Shown here piece after piece: positions 1 through 7,996 of a DNA stretch of 64,000 nucleotides. The position numbers and the translations under genes are program-made. The stretch is taken from assembly GCF_021502675.1 (NCBI RefSeq), contig NZ_JAKFHA010000018.1:62001-126000 (forward strand). The letters run 5' to 3'. How positions within the stretch are numbered: the stretch's first letter is position 1; every line of letters begins with the position of its first letter. The stretch comes from Yinghuangia soli. GTDB taxonomy: Bacteria; Actinomycetota; Actinomycetes; Streptomycetales; Streptomycetaceae. The notes under the pieces were generated by a model, which was not told where the DNA came from, did no database searches, and was given only the letters and a program-made list of their open reading frames with translations.

Positions 1-365
1 GTGGGCGCGGCCGTTCCTCCCCGCACTCGGGAGGGTCTTCACCACCGGGGACAGGTCCGCCTTTCCAGCTTCCGGCGGCTCTCTCGTACCTGCCCGATCC
101 GGTGACTACTTGTCTCCGTCGACGCGTTGCCCGGGAGGCTATGCGCACGCCGCCGCGCTCGGCAACCAGAAAATCCGCGCCGCGCACGGCGGCTGCACAT
201 CCCGGCACACCCGGCCCCAAACCCGCCCGACGTCGACCCGACGCCGCCCGGATGCCACCCGCACGCCCGCCTCCGGCCTACCTCCAACCCCACCTCCAGC
301 CCACCTCCAGCCCACCTCCGGTCCCGTCCCACGCCGACTCCACGAGGCTTCGACGCGCCCCGACT
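1..365. other. No recognisable gene; Pro/Arg-rich low-complexity DNA
   Basis: Open frames run through this stretch but translate into Pro/Arg/Thr-rich low-complexity protein, with no start preceded by a good ribosome site. Three 11-bp copies of CCCACCTCCAG (last one CCGG) lie head to tail at 289-321. It could contain the unseen end of a gene from the left, but nothing supports that. Confidence 0.5.
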
Positions 366-407
366 CGATCTTGACTGATCGTTCCATAATCGAGATAGGG
401 TTCCCTC
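366..407 (+). promoter_or_regulatory. Probable TetR autoregulated, leaderless promoter
   Basis: A TTGACT hexamer (371-376) lies inside a small dyad, CGATC at 366-370 and GATCG at 377-381. TAGGGT (396-401) sits 6 bases before the ATG at 408, so the transcript would start at or next to the start codon. The 19-base spacer is long. TetR proteins commonly bind dyads over their own -35 box, so this is a plausible operator, but the arms are only 5 bp. Confidence 0.45.
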
Positions 408-1007
408 ATGGCACGCACCAGGGAGTTCGACACCGCAGCCGCGGTCGACCAGGCGATGCACGTCTTCTGGCGGAAAGGCTACGAAGCGACGTCCATCCAG
501 GACCTCGTCGACGCCACCGGCATCGGCCGCGGATCGCTGTACGCCGCCTTCGGCAGCAAGGACGGCCTGTACGAAGCCGCCCTCGCCCGCTACGCGGCGC
601 AGGCCGCCACCGTCAACACCGGCGTCCTGCAGCGCCCCGCCCCGATCCGCGAACTCCTCCGCGACCTGCTGCTCGGCATGGTCGACGAGACCGTCGACGA
701 CCCCGAACGGCGCGGCTGCCTCATCACCAACACCGCCGTCGAACGCGCCCCCCGCGACCCGACCGCGGGCCGCATCGTCGGCACCGCCCTCGACGCCCTC
801 GCCGACGCGGTCACCGCCGCCCTGCGCCGCGCCCGCGACCAGGGCGAACTCCCCGCCGACACCGACCTGACCGCGTACGCCGACCTGATCGTCACCACCG
901 TCCAGGGACTGCGCGTCCAGGGCAAAGCCGGCGCGGACCGGCGGCGCCTGGCCTCAGTCGTCGCCCTCACTCTTTCTGTACTGCCCGTTCACGATAGGAC
1001 GTCTTGA
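408..1007 (+). CDS. TetR/AcrR family transcriptional regulator
   Basis: 199-residue DNA-binding repressor of the TetR type. The N-terminal helix-turn-helix spans about residues 7-55 and contains the typical GRGSLYAAFGSKDGLYEAAL helix 3-4 region. The remainder is an all-alpha ligand-binding domain with the GCLITNTAVE segment common in actinobacterial members. No ribosome site is visible and TAGGGT ends 6 bases before ATG, suggesting a leaderless mRNA. Its TGA overlaps the ATG of the downstream reductase by one base, so the two are surely co-transcribed, and the regulator probably controls that enzyme in response to an unknown small molecule. Confidence 0.93.
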   Translation: MARTREFDTAAAVDQAMHVFWRKGYEATSIQDLVDATGIGRGSLYAAFGSKDGLYEAALARYAAQAATVNTGVLQRPAPIRELLRDLLLGMVDETVDDPERRGCLITNTAVERAPRDPTAGRIVGTALDALADAVTAALRRARDQGELPADTDLTAYADLIVTTVQGLRVQGKAGADRRRLASVVALTLSVLPVHDRTS

Positions 1008-1915
1008 TGGCCACGCCCGCACACCTGACCGCCCATCTGACCGTCGCTGTACTGGGCACCGGCATCATGGGCTCCGGCATGGCCCGCAACCTCGTCAGGG
1101 CCGGCCACACCGTACGCGTGTGGAACCGCACCCCGGGCAAGGCGTTGCTGCTCGAGGCGGACGGCGCAACAGCCGCCGCCGACCCGGCCGAAGCGGTCGC
1201 CGGAGCCGATGTCATCGTCACCATGCTCAGCGACGGCGACGCCGTCCACGCCGCGATCACCGCCGCTGCACCCGCCCTGCGCGCAGGCCAGGCCTGGGCC
1301 CAGATGAGCACCGTCGGCACCACCGCGCTGGACCGCCTCGCCGACCTCGCGGACACCCATCACCTGCTCTTCGCCGACGCCCCGGTCCAGGGCACCCGCC
1401 AACCCGCCGAAGCCGGAACGCTCGTCGTCCTCGCATCCGGCCCCGAACCCGCCCGCACCGACCCACGCCTGGCCGCGGTCTTCGACGCCGTCGGCAGCGA
1501 CACCGTGTGGGTCGGCACCACCGGGGCCGCCACCCGCCTCAAGCTCGCCACCGTCGGCTTCGCCGTCACGCTCACCTCGGTGCTGGCCGAGTCCCTCGCA
1601 CTCGCCGCGGGCCTGGGCATCGACCTCTCCCTGTTCGCCCGCGCGGTCAGCGGCGGACCGATGGACAGCCCGTACGTGCAGGCCAAGATGGGCGCGATCC
1701 TCGGCGGCGACTACGCGCCGAGCTTCTCCGTCCGCAACGCCGAAAAGGACACCCGGCTCATCGCCGAGGCCGCCGCCGAAGCCGGCGTACCCGTCGACCT
1801 GGCCACCGCGGCAGGGGACCGCTTCCGCCGCGCCGCGGCCCAGGGCCACGCCGACGACGACATGGCCGCCACGTACTTCGCGGGCCTCCCTGCCGTGGAG
1901 CCTTCGCAGCACTGA
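1007..1915 (+). CDS. NAD(P)-dependent 3-hydroxyisobutyrate dehydrogenase-type reductase
   Basis: 302-residue member of the 6-phosphogluconate/3-hydroxyisobutyrate dehydrogenase family. The Rossmann motif GTGIMGSGMARNLVRAGH near the N-terminus binds NAD(P). A lysine in TRLKLATVGF matches the catalytic Lys of beta-hydroxyacid dehydrogenases, whereas imine reductases usually have another residue there. The C-terminal half is the helical dimerisation domain. ATG at 1007 shares one base with the TGA of the upstream TetR gene; a TTG three bases earlier is possible. The substrate is unknown; translational coupling to TetR suggests an inducible detoxification or catabolic step. Confidence 0.88.
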   Translation: MATPAHLTAHLTVAVLGTGIMGSGMARNLVRAGHTVRVWNRTPGKALLLEADGATAAADPAEAVAGADVIVTMLSDGDAVHAAITAAAPALRAGQAWAQMSTVGTTALDRLADLADTHHLLFADAPVQGTRQPAEAGTLVVLASGPEPARTDPRLAAVFDAVGSDTVWVGTTGAATRLKLATVGFAVTLTSVLAESLALAAGLGIDLSLFARAVSGGPMDSPYVQAKMGAILGGDYAPSFSVRNAEKDTRLIAEAAAEAGVPVDLATAAGDRFRRAAAQGHADDDMAATYFAGLPAVEPSQH

Positions 1916-2058
1916 CGGCGGTGAGCGCGGGCTCGGCGCTGCGCTCCTGCCCGTTCCCCCGGTGCGGTCGGTTCGTCCACGCTGGGGGAACGGGCGTTCC
2001 GCGGTCGGCACCGCGATCGCGTGACGTTGGACGTCCCTACGGCCACGAACGGGGAAGC

Positions 2059-2778
2059 ATGCACGAACTCCGGCCCGGCAAGTACGCGCTGATCGAACGC
2101 GAGCGCAGATTCCTCCTCCCCGGGCCGCCCCCGCCTGCCGCGGTGACGGTCACCCGCCGGATCACCGACCGGTACGTGCCCGGGACGCGCTTGCGGCTTC
2201 GGCGAAGCGAGAACGCCGCGACCGGCGAGTGCGTCTACAAGCTCACCCAGAAGATCCCCCGGTTGCCAGACGCGCCTCACGCACCCGGCCAGTCCGGCGT
2301 ACCTGGCGACCTCGACGTACCTGGCGACCTCGGCCTCGACCACACCGGCCACCCGTACGGCGCCGACAACGCTGTCGCCACCGCCGACAACGTCATCCCC
2401 GAACCCCACGAAGGCACTGACGCCAACAGGCTCTGCGCCGCAGACCACCAGGCCGTCCAAGGCCTCATCTCGTCCCTCTACCTCTCCCGCGCCGAGTACG
2501 AGGCGCTCGCGGTGCTTCCCGCCGCGGTCCTGGTCAAGACGCGCCACAGCGTTCCGCCGTTCGGGGTGGACGTGTTCGGCGGGCCGCTGGACGGCCTGGT
2601 CCTGGCCGAAGCCGAGTTCACTACCGACGCGGAGGCCCGCTCCTGCGGCCCGCCGCCGGCTGCGGTCGCGGAGGTCACCGCGGACCGCAGGTTCACCGGC
2701 GGGCGCCTGGCCCACACGTCGGCTGCCGAACTTCGCGTCCTTCTGGCGCAATTCGGCATCCGCCACGCGAGCAGCTGA
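2059..2778 (+). CDS. CYTH-domain protein with a low-complexity insertion
   Basis: 239 residues. The N-terminal ERERRFLL matches the ExExK/R strand of CYTH (CyaB/thiamine-triphosphatase) domains, and further charged strands (RLRLRR, CVYKLTQK, VKTRHSVP, LAEAEF) would line the triphosphate tunnel. CYTH enzymes act on triphosphate groups with divalent metal. The domain is split by ~60 Pro/Gly/Asp/His-rich residues (about 77-135) with no family counterpart. Part of it comes from a perfect tandem duplication (VPGDLDVPGDLG). Start ATG at 2059 has GGGGAAG just upstream. Whether the split domain is active is uncertain. Confidence 0.8.
   Translation: MHELRPGKYALIERERRFLLPGPPPPAAVTVTRRITDRYVPGTRLRLRRSENAATGECVYKLTQKIPRLPDAPHAPGQSGVPGDLDVPGDLGLDHTGHPYGADNAVATADNVIPEPHEGTDANRLCAADHQAVQGLISSLYLSRAEYEALAVLPAAVLVKTRHSVPPFGVDVFGGPLDGLVLAEAEFTTDAEARSCGPPPAAVAEVTADRRFTGGRLAHTSAAELRVLLAQFGIRHASS
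2299..2334 (+). repeat. 18-bp in-frame tandem duplication inside the CYTH gene
   Basis: Two copies of an 18-bp unit beginning GTACCTGGCGACCTCG (2299-2316 and 2317-2334) differ only at their last two bases. They encode VPGDLD then VPGDLG and lie in the low-complexity insertion, so the insertion seems to have grown partly by slippage. Confidence 0.85.
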
Positions 2779-2829
2779 CTCCCCCGACGGCACCCGGGCC
2801 CGGCCCCTGTGGTCCACACTGTTGTCCCG

Positions 2830-3729
2830 ATGACCACGACCGCGAGTACGAGCATCGACCCGGCCACCCGTTCCCTCCTGGACGCCTTCCTCGCCGGCAT
2901 CCGCCGCGAACTGCCCGTCGCCGCGCTCTGGGCACATGGCTCACTCGCCGGTGGCGACTACCGTCCGGGCGTCAGCGACCTCGACCTCATCGCCGTGCTG
3001 GACCGGCCGTGCACCGCGGCCGACGAAGCCGGGATCGCAGGCGTACACGAACACCTGGCAGCCGCCACGCCCCTGGCCGCGAAACTGCACTGCAGCTACC
3101 TCGCCACCACGGAGGCCGCCGACCCGGCCCGTGCGCACCTGACCTGGGCCCACGAGGAACTGATGCACCGGCCCGTCACCCCGGTGACCCGGCGCGAACT
3201 CCACAGCTTCGGCCTCGTCCTCCACGGAACGCCGCCCGACGCCCTCGTCCCGGCCGTATCCCGCAAGGAACTCGCCGCGTTCGTGACCGCCGACCTGACC
3301 GGCTTCTGGCGTCCCGCACTGGACCATCCCGAACGCTGGCTGCGCGACGTCTGGGTCGACCTCGGGCTGCTGACCCTGGCCCGTGCGTCCGCGACCCTCC
3401 GCGACGACACGCTGATCACCAAAGCCGAAGCCCTGGACGTCCTCACCCGATTGGACGCTCCCGCGGACGTCGTCCGCGACATCCGTACACGCCGCTACGC
3501 CGACGCCGCGTCCGAGCAGCCCCAGGCCCCGACGCCTGAATGGCTCACCCGCCGCGCCGAACTCACCCGCGCATTCCTCGGCCCGGCCATCGACGCGCTC
3601 ACCACCCCGGCGTCCGACCACACCACGCACCGCCAGGCCCAAGCCCACGGCCAGGACCAGGACCAAGCCCAGGGTCAGGACGGCGATCAGGACGACGGTC
3701 ACCGCACCGAGGAAGACACCAACCGATGA
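2830..3729 (+). CDS. Aminoglycoside-adenylyltransferase-like nucleotidyltransferase
   Basis: 299 residues. The Pol-beta nucleotidyltransferase signature GS-x9-SDLDL is at about residues 37-52 (GSLAGGDYRPGVSDLDLIAVL), supplying the two metal-binding aspartates. The middle resembles the helical C-terminal domain of ANT(3'')/ANT(9) enzymes (VDLGLLTLARAS, LITKAEAL). Family members adenylylate aminoglycosides or other hydroxyl groups. The last ~35 residues are an odd Gln/Asp/His-rich tail (QDQDQAQGQDGDQDDGH) produced by short DNA repeats. Start ATG 2830 is preferred over GTG 2809, since family similarity begins after it. The stop overlaps the next nucleotidyltransferase gene by 4 bases. Confidence 0.85.
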   Translation: MTTTASTSIDPATRSLLDAFLAGIRRELPVAALWAHGSLAGGDYRPGVSDLDLIAVLDRPCTAADEAGIAGVHEHLAAATPLAAKLHCSYLATTEAADPARAHLTWAHEELMHRPVTPVTRRELHSFGLVLHGTPPDALVPAVSRKELAAFVTADLTGFWRPALDHPERWLRDVWVDLGLLTLARASATLRDDTLITKAEALDVLTRLDAPADVVRDIRTRRYADAASEQPQAPTPEWLTRRAELTRAFLGPAIDALTTPASDHTTHRQAQAHGQDQDQAQGQDGDQDDGHRTEEDTNR

Positions 3730-4484
3730 CCACGTCCCCCGTCTCCCCCGTACCCCTCACCTACGAGGCGTTCGTGACCCGCGCCGTCGCCGACCCGGCC
3801 GTGGTCGGCATCGTCCTCAAGGGCTCCCACGCCCACGACGGCATGGCAGGCCCGCACTCCGACCACGACGTGTACGCGATCCTCGCCGACTCGGACCCTG
3901 CCCCCGCCTGGTCCGGAGGCCTCCGCAGCCCCGCACTCGACCTCGTTGTCGTCACCCTCGCCGAGTTCCGCGCGCTCGGCATGCCCGGCTTCGAGCGCTA
4001 CGCCCTGGCACGCGCCCGCGTCGTCCTGGACCGGCTCGACGGCGAGATCTCCCGCATCGTTGCCGCCAAGGCGCAACTGGACGCCGACGAAGCCACCACC
4101 GCATCGGCGTCCTGGCTCGACGCGTACGCCAATGCGCACTACCGCAGCCTGAAGAACGCCCGGGACGGACTCCCGCTCGCCGCCCGGCTCGACGCCGTCG
4201 ACAGCATCGGCTTCCTCCTGGAACTGCTGTTCGCAATGGACCGCCGCCCGCGGCCGTACAACAAGTACCTGGAATGGGAACTCGCCCGATACCCGCTACC
4301 CGACTGGGACACGCCCGCCCTCACCGCCGCACTCACCCGCATCGCCACGACCTGCGACCCCACCGACCAGCGCGCACTCTTCGCCCAGGTCGAGCCCCGC
4401 GCCCGCAAGGCCGGCCACGCCGCCGTCCTCGACGCCTGGGGCGAAGACCTCCACTTGATGCGCCCACCCGCCACCGCCCCATAA
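3726..4484 (+). CDS. Nucleotidyltransferase-domain protein
   Basis: 252 residues. GSHAHDGMAGPHSDHDVYAI is a Pol-beta-type GS-x10-SDxD motif near residues 29-48, but the fold family differs from the preceding gene. The helical C-terminal part (YRSLKNARDGLPLAARLDAVDS; RRPRPYNKYLEWEL) resembles kanamycin-nucleotidyltransferase-like orphan proteins. ATG overlaps the upstream TGA as ATGA, so the two nucleotidyltransferases are translationally coupled and presumably made together. Substrate unknown; antibiotic or small-molecule nucleotidylation is the family precedent. Confidence 0.8.
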   Translation: MTTSPVSPVPLTYEAFVTRAVADPAVVGIVLKGSHAHDGMAGPHSDHDVYAILADSDPAPAWSGGLRSPALDLVVVTLAEFRALGMPGFERYALARARVVLDRLDGEISRIVAAKAQLDADEATTASASWLDAYANAHYRSLKNARDGLPLAARLDAVDSIGFLLELLFAMDRRPRPYNKYLEWELARYPLPDWDTPALTAALTRIATTCDPTDQRALFAQVEPRARKAGHAAVLDAWGEDLHLMRPPATAP

Positions 4485-4608
4485 GGACTCGGTCGGCGTG
4501 ATCGGCGAAGTGACAGGCACCTCTCCGTAGTACGCCGAACTTGGGCGCTGAGGGGTGAAGCGGCACGGCCGTGTCAGTTGCCCGTTGCAGCATTCCCAGA
4601 GGAATCGC

Positions 4609-5634
4609 TCAGGCGAATGCCGGAGGCCGCCCCCAGGGGTCGTCCATCACCGGTTTGGCGGCCTGGTCGGGGTGGAGCAACCCGAGGACGCATCGCTGGA
4701 GTGCCGTGTCGCCGTCGTAGTCGACGGCGCGCATCCACGGCAGCGACTTCATCAGCTGTGCCGTCTCACCGGTCGCGCACGCATCCAGTACGGCGCGCAG
4801 GTCGTCCGGGACCGGCGCATCGGTCAGGCACAGCCATCCCAGCGCAGCGCTCACCCGGACCGCGGGCGGCATCGCGGGATCGGCCCACAAGGCCTGGGTC
4901 CATGCCTCGTGTTCAGGAGCCGGGTCCACGTACGCCAGTTGCGCGAGTGCGAGCACCAGGCCCGCGCGCACTGCGGGGTCGGCTTCGTCGCGAAAACGCG
5001 TGTGCAGGGCATCGCGGATGTCGTCGATACGCCCGGACGCGACCACGCCTGCGTAGGCGGCTGCGGCGCGCACCTCAGGGTCGGGGTCGTCCAGCAGAGC
5101 CATGACGAGGTCGGCGTCCGCAGCGACGGCATCACGCGCGGCCTCGATCCCCCAGGTCCCAACGTAGGCGCTCGGCTCGTACCGCCAACCGCCGTCACCG
5201 ACACGCAGCAGTGTTTCGCGAGTGCACCGGCCAGGGCCCGGCGTCCACTGCACGATGCCCGCCGCCAGCTCCAGCGCGTAGGCGCGGTGATGACCGTCGG
5301 GGTCGGCCGCCACACGGAGGAGGAACGGCACGGCAAGTGCCGCCACCGACCAGGCGCTGTTGGCCAGTTCCCCGTGCACACCGCGCAGGGCGCCGTACAC
5401 GACATTGGCGTCGGCGGAACGCAGCCGCGCCACGTTGTCCCGGGTCTCGGGGCCGCAAGGGAAGCGGTCCCACGGGATGTCGTCGTAGGCGAACGCGTCC
5501 TTGGACTCCCGAGAGAGCATCGCCACTACGGCGCGGACGTCGAGCGGCCCGCCCGCATGATCCTCTGGGTCTCCGTCCACGAATGCCCGCACGACCGCCT
5601 GGTAAGCCGGGTCGTCTTCCCACCACCACGCCAT
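4609..5634 (-). CDS. HEAT-repeat-like protein
   Basis: 341 residues, soluble, alpha-helical. Repeating helical pairs such as DLVMALLDDPDPEVRAAAAYAGV and DEADPAVRAGLVLALAQLAY are characteristic HEAT-type scaffolds for protein-protein contacts. The N-terminus has an unusual aromatic/acidic start (MAWWWEDDPAY). ATG at 5634 is chosen because GAGGGGG lies 6 bases upstream; the frame stays open 43 codons further. Streptomycetes carry many such orphan HEAT proteins; some act as inhibitors or immunity partners, but nothing here fixes the role. Confidence 0.75.
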   Translation of the reverse strand: MAWWWEDDPAYQAVVRAFVDGDPEDHAGGPLDVRAVVAMLSRESKDAFAYDDIPWDRFPCGPETRDNVARLRSADANVVYGALRGVHGELANSAWSVAALAVPFLLRVAADPDGHHRAYALELAAGIVQWTPGPGRCTRETLLRVGDGGWRYEPSAYVGTWGIEAARDAVAADADLVMALLDDPDPEVRAAAAYAGVVASGRIDDIRDALHTRFRDEADPAVRAGLVLALAQLAYVDPAPEHEAWTQALWADPAMPPAVRVSAALGWLCLTDAPVPDDLRAVLDACATGETAQLMKSLPWMRAVDYDGDTALQRCVLGLLHPDQAAKPVMDDPWGRPPAFA

Positions 5635-5741
5635 CCAAGCCCCCTCGACCGCAGACCGCAGCCGGCGCGCACCATGGTGGTCATCACACGCCAGTACGGC
5701 CGGTTGGGCCGCCAGCCTAACGATCAGCCCGACCGCGGGCG

Positions 5742-5938
5742 GTGCCCCTCGGGACAGAAGCAAAAGCGGTACGCCTCACGGATCTCCAGCCCGTGCCGCT
5801 GGATCGCCCGCCCGCCCAGTCGTGCGCGGTCCACTCTCCGGCCGACACCTTCAAACGTCTCGACTGGACGGAGTTCGCGCCGCGCGCGTATCTGCGGTGA
5901 AGCGGCGCGCAGCCGCGCTGCCGCGTACGCAGCCGCTG
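5742..5938 (+). pseudogene. Gene-end fragment homologous to the 3' end of the MTHFR-like gene
   Basis: A short frame (5742-5900, GTG start possible) ends in LDWTEFAPRAYLR before TGA. The MTHFR-like gene 1.4 kb away ends in LDRTEFAPRVHLR before TGA. Similarity is at DNA level and continues past the stop: CCGCGCTGCCGCG followed by TACG-x-AGCCGCTG is shared by 5859-5938 and 7314-7394. It is therefore a copied gene end rather than chance. Whether the 52-codon frame is still expressed is unknown; it lies antisense to the leader of the HEAT gene. Confidence 0.6.
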
Positions 5939-6055
5939 CCGCTCTCGACGTCGAGGCAACGGATCGCCATCAGCCTGTGCTCTACCCCAGGTCGCGATCA
6001 TCGGTTCGGCCGGCACGCTCGGGAACCTGTCCGATCGCTGCGGGAGTATGGGGGC

Positions 6056-6283
6056 GTGATACTGACCGGTGAAGGCGTGACGGCCCCGAGGATGTTGCTG
6101 CTGAACAGGATCGAATTCGAGTCTGGGTGCTCGGTGTTCGAGTTGGAGCGGCCGTTGTTCCTGAACGCCGGGGACCGGTTGTGGGCCGCAGACGGCGGGG
6201 TCGTGGTCGAGCGTGCGTCGGGTGACCGGGAGCGTCCTGCGGGCGCCATGGCGACCGTGTACCGCCGCTGGCGGCTTCTCTAG
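6056..6283 (+). CDS. Small hypothetical protein
   Basis: 75 residues from GTG 6056 (GGGAG about 10 bases upstream). Codons are almost all G/C at position 3 and the product looks like a compact beta-rich soluble protein (MLLLNRIEFESGCSVFELERPLFLNAGD). No family recognised. The frame stays open upstream to 5822, but that part has the wrong composition. It sits just ahead of the MTHFR-like gene, though with its own 124-base gap. Confidence 0.45.
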   Translation: MILTGEGVTAPRMLLLNRIEFESGCSVFELERPLFLNAGDRLWAADGGVVVERASGDRERPAGAMATVYRRWRLL

Positions 6284-6394
6284 CCTGATGCCGGAGTCGA
6301 GGGGCCGGGCGACACCCACCTGAAGCCCGCGCGTCCGGGCTGTCGCTGCGGCCGCGGCTGCGTTCGGATCACGCTGGAACGAGCGCCGACCGGT

Positions 6395-6407
6395 TAGGGT
6401 CGCTGCC
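6395..6407 (+). promoter_or_regulatory. Leaderless -10 box (TAGGGT) for the MTHFR-like gene
   Basis: TAGGGT at 6395-6400 is followed by 7 bases and then the GTG at 6408, and no ribosome site is present. This spacing places the transcription start at the start codon. Confidence 0.55.
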
Positions 6408-7355
6408 GTGAACCTCCAGCAGCGCATCCGTGACCGCGTAGGCGAGTTTCTGTTCTTCGCGGTGACGCCGCCGAGGCAGACGACCACCCCCGCGCGGGCT
6501 CAGGAGATCGCCGACATCACCCGCAAGCGGCTCGAAGGGCTGGAGCCCGACGGGCTCGTGCTCTACGACATCGACGACGAGAGCGACCGGAACCCGGCCG
6601 AGCGGCCGTTCCCGTTCACTCCGACGATGGACCCCGCCGAGTACCTCGCCCGGCACTTCGGGGAGCTCGACCTGCCGGTCGTGGTCTACCGGGCGGTCGG
6701 CAAGTACGACGAGAGCGACTTCCGAAGCTGGCTCACCGAGCAGCCAAACCAGGCCCTCTCGGTCTTCGTGGGCGCGGCGTCGCGGGAGACGCCGGTCGCC
6801 ACCACGCTGCCGCGCGCCCAGTCGCTGCGCGCCGAACTCAGGCCCGACGTCCTGCTCGGCGGCGTCGCGATCCCGGAGCGGCACAGGCGCACGGGTACGG
6901 AGCACCTGCGTCTGCTCGCGAAGCAGGAGACCGGCTGCTCCTACTTCGTCACCCAGGTCGTCTACGACGTCAACGCCGCCAAGGACCTGGTGTCGGACTA
7001 CCGCTACGAGTGCGCCGCGCGTGATGTGGCGCCCGTCCCGATCGTGTTCACGTTCTCGGTCTGCGGGTCGATGAAGACGCTCGAGTTCCTGAGGTGGCTC
7101 GGCGTGGATGTGCCCCGCTGGATCCACAACGAACTCCAGTACGCCGCCGACACGCTCGAGGCCTCGTTCGAGCATGCGCTGGCGGCCGCCCGCGAGCTGA
7201 TGGCCTTCTGCCGACGGCTCGACGTGCCGTTCGGACTCAACATCGAGAGCGTGTCCATCCGCCGCGAGGAGATCGAGGCGGCGGTCGACCTGGCCGCCCG
7301 GCTCCGGACCGAGCTCGACCGCACGGAATTCGCCCCGCGCGTACATCTGCGGTGA
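6408..7355 (+). CDS. Methylenetetrahydrofolate reductase-like protein
   Basis: 315 residues of the FAD-dependent MTHFR TIM-barrel superfamily, beginning with an EFLFFAVTPPRQTTTPARAQE segment that corresponds to the MetF strand 1/helix 1 region. Later signatures include DGLVLYDIDDESDR, VFVGAASRETP, GGVAIPERHRRTGTE and CSYFVTQVVYDV, the last matching the conserved FxxTQxxY stretch near the flavin/folate site. Canonical MetF makes 5-methyl-THF from methylene-THF. This divergent actinobacterial form stands alone, away from methionine genes, so a different C1 substrate is possible. The 3' end is duplicated at 5.86 kb. Confidence 0.75.
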   Translation: MNLQQRIRDRVGEFLFFAVTPPRQTTTPARAQEIADITRKRLEGLEPDGLVLYDIDDESDRNPAERPFPFTPTMDPAEYLARHFGELDLPVVVYRAVGKYDESDFRSWLTEQPNQALSVFVGAASRETPVATTLPRAQSLRAELRPDVLLGGVAIPERHRRTGTEHLRLLAKQETGCSYFVTQVVYDVNAAKDLVSDYRYECAARDVAPVPIVFTFSVCGSMKTLEFLRWLGVDVPRWIHNELQYAADTLEASFEHALAAARELMAFCRRLDVPFGLNIESVSIRREEIEAAVDLAARLRTELDRTEFAPRVHLR

Positions 7356-7494
7356 GATCCCCGCGCTGCCGCGCCGCCGCGTACGGAGCCGCTGTCGACA
7401 TAGGCGGGCGGCTCGCAGCGAAGACTCGGCCGGTCGGTGGACGGCAGTGAGCGCCGCCCGCCGAAAATGAGGTGGCGGCGTGGGTCCTCGTGCC

Positions 7495-7524
7495 TAGACT
7501 CCGAAGATCACCCCCGCCGAGGAG
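7495..7524 (+). promoter_or_regulatory. TAGACT -10 box and GAGGAG ribosome site for the DUF4180 gene
   Basis: TAGACT at 7495-7500 fits an actinobacterial -10. GAGGAG at 7519-7524 sits 10 bases before ATG 7535, giving a short conventional leader. Confidence 0.45.
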
Positions 7525-7534
7525 CACACCGCGC

Positions 7535-7906
7535 ATGACCGACACGCTCGAAGTCGTCCACGACACCGCCGTTCTCGTCTGCGCGTCCGACGGTGCGCCG
7601 GTACGGAGCGAGCGTGATGCGATGGACCTGATCGGCGACGCGTTCGGCCGCGAGGCCCAGTGGGTCGCGGTGCCGGCAGGGCGTTTCGGGGATGAGTTCT
7701 TCGCCCTGCACACGCGGGTCGCCGGGGACATCGTGCAGAAGTTCGCCAACTACCGGCTCGGCCTGGCGGTCATCGGCGACATCAGCGCGCGCACCGCCGA
7801 GAGCGGCGCGCTGCGCGACTTCGTATGGGAGAGCAACCGGGGCAGCCACCTGTGGTTCCTCCCGGACCTCGACGCACTCCGCACCCGCCTCGCCCCGGCT
7901 TCGTGA
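7535..7906 (+). CDS. DUF4180 family protein
   Basis: 123 residues. The segments DAMDLIGDAFGREAQWVAVPAGRFGDEFFALHTRVAGDIVQKFANYRLGLAVIGD and LRDFVWESNRG are the conserved core of DUF4180, small soluble alpha/beta proteins of unknown function widespread in actinobacteria and firmicutes. ATG at 7535 follows GAGGAG. The gene ends 90 bases before the SUKH gene in the same direction, so an operon is possible. Confidence 0.8.
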   Translation: MTDTLEVVHDTAVLVCASDGAPVRSERDAMDLIGDAFGREAQWVAVPAGRFGDEFFALHTRVAGDIVQKFANYRLGLAVIGDISARTAESGALRDFVWESNRGSHLWFLPDLDALRTRLAPAS

Positions 7907-7996
7907 ACTCTCCGCCTGAACCTCCCGCCTGAGCGTCACCGTCCGCGTCCCTCGGCCGCGCGCCGGATTGTCGGACGCGGACGGGATGCTGCATCC

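Noticed and set aside
2830-4484. Nucleotidyltransferase pair considered as an MNT/HEPN toxin-antitoxin module
   Set aside because: Neither protein shows an RxxxxH HEPN motif in a suitable helix; both carry nucleotidyltransferase signatures.
4555-6072. 505-codon plus-strand frame over the HEAT gene
   Set aside because: Antiphase shadow: composition is His/Arg/Pro-rich and the minus-strand frame has regular HEAT helices and a good ribosome site.
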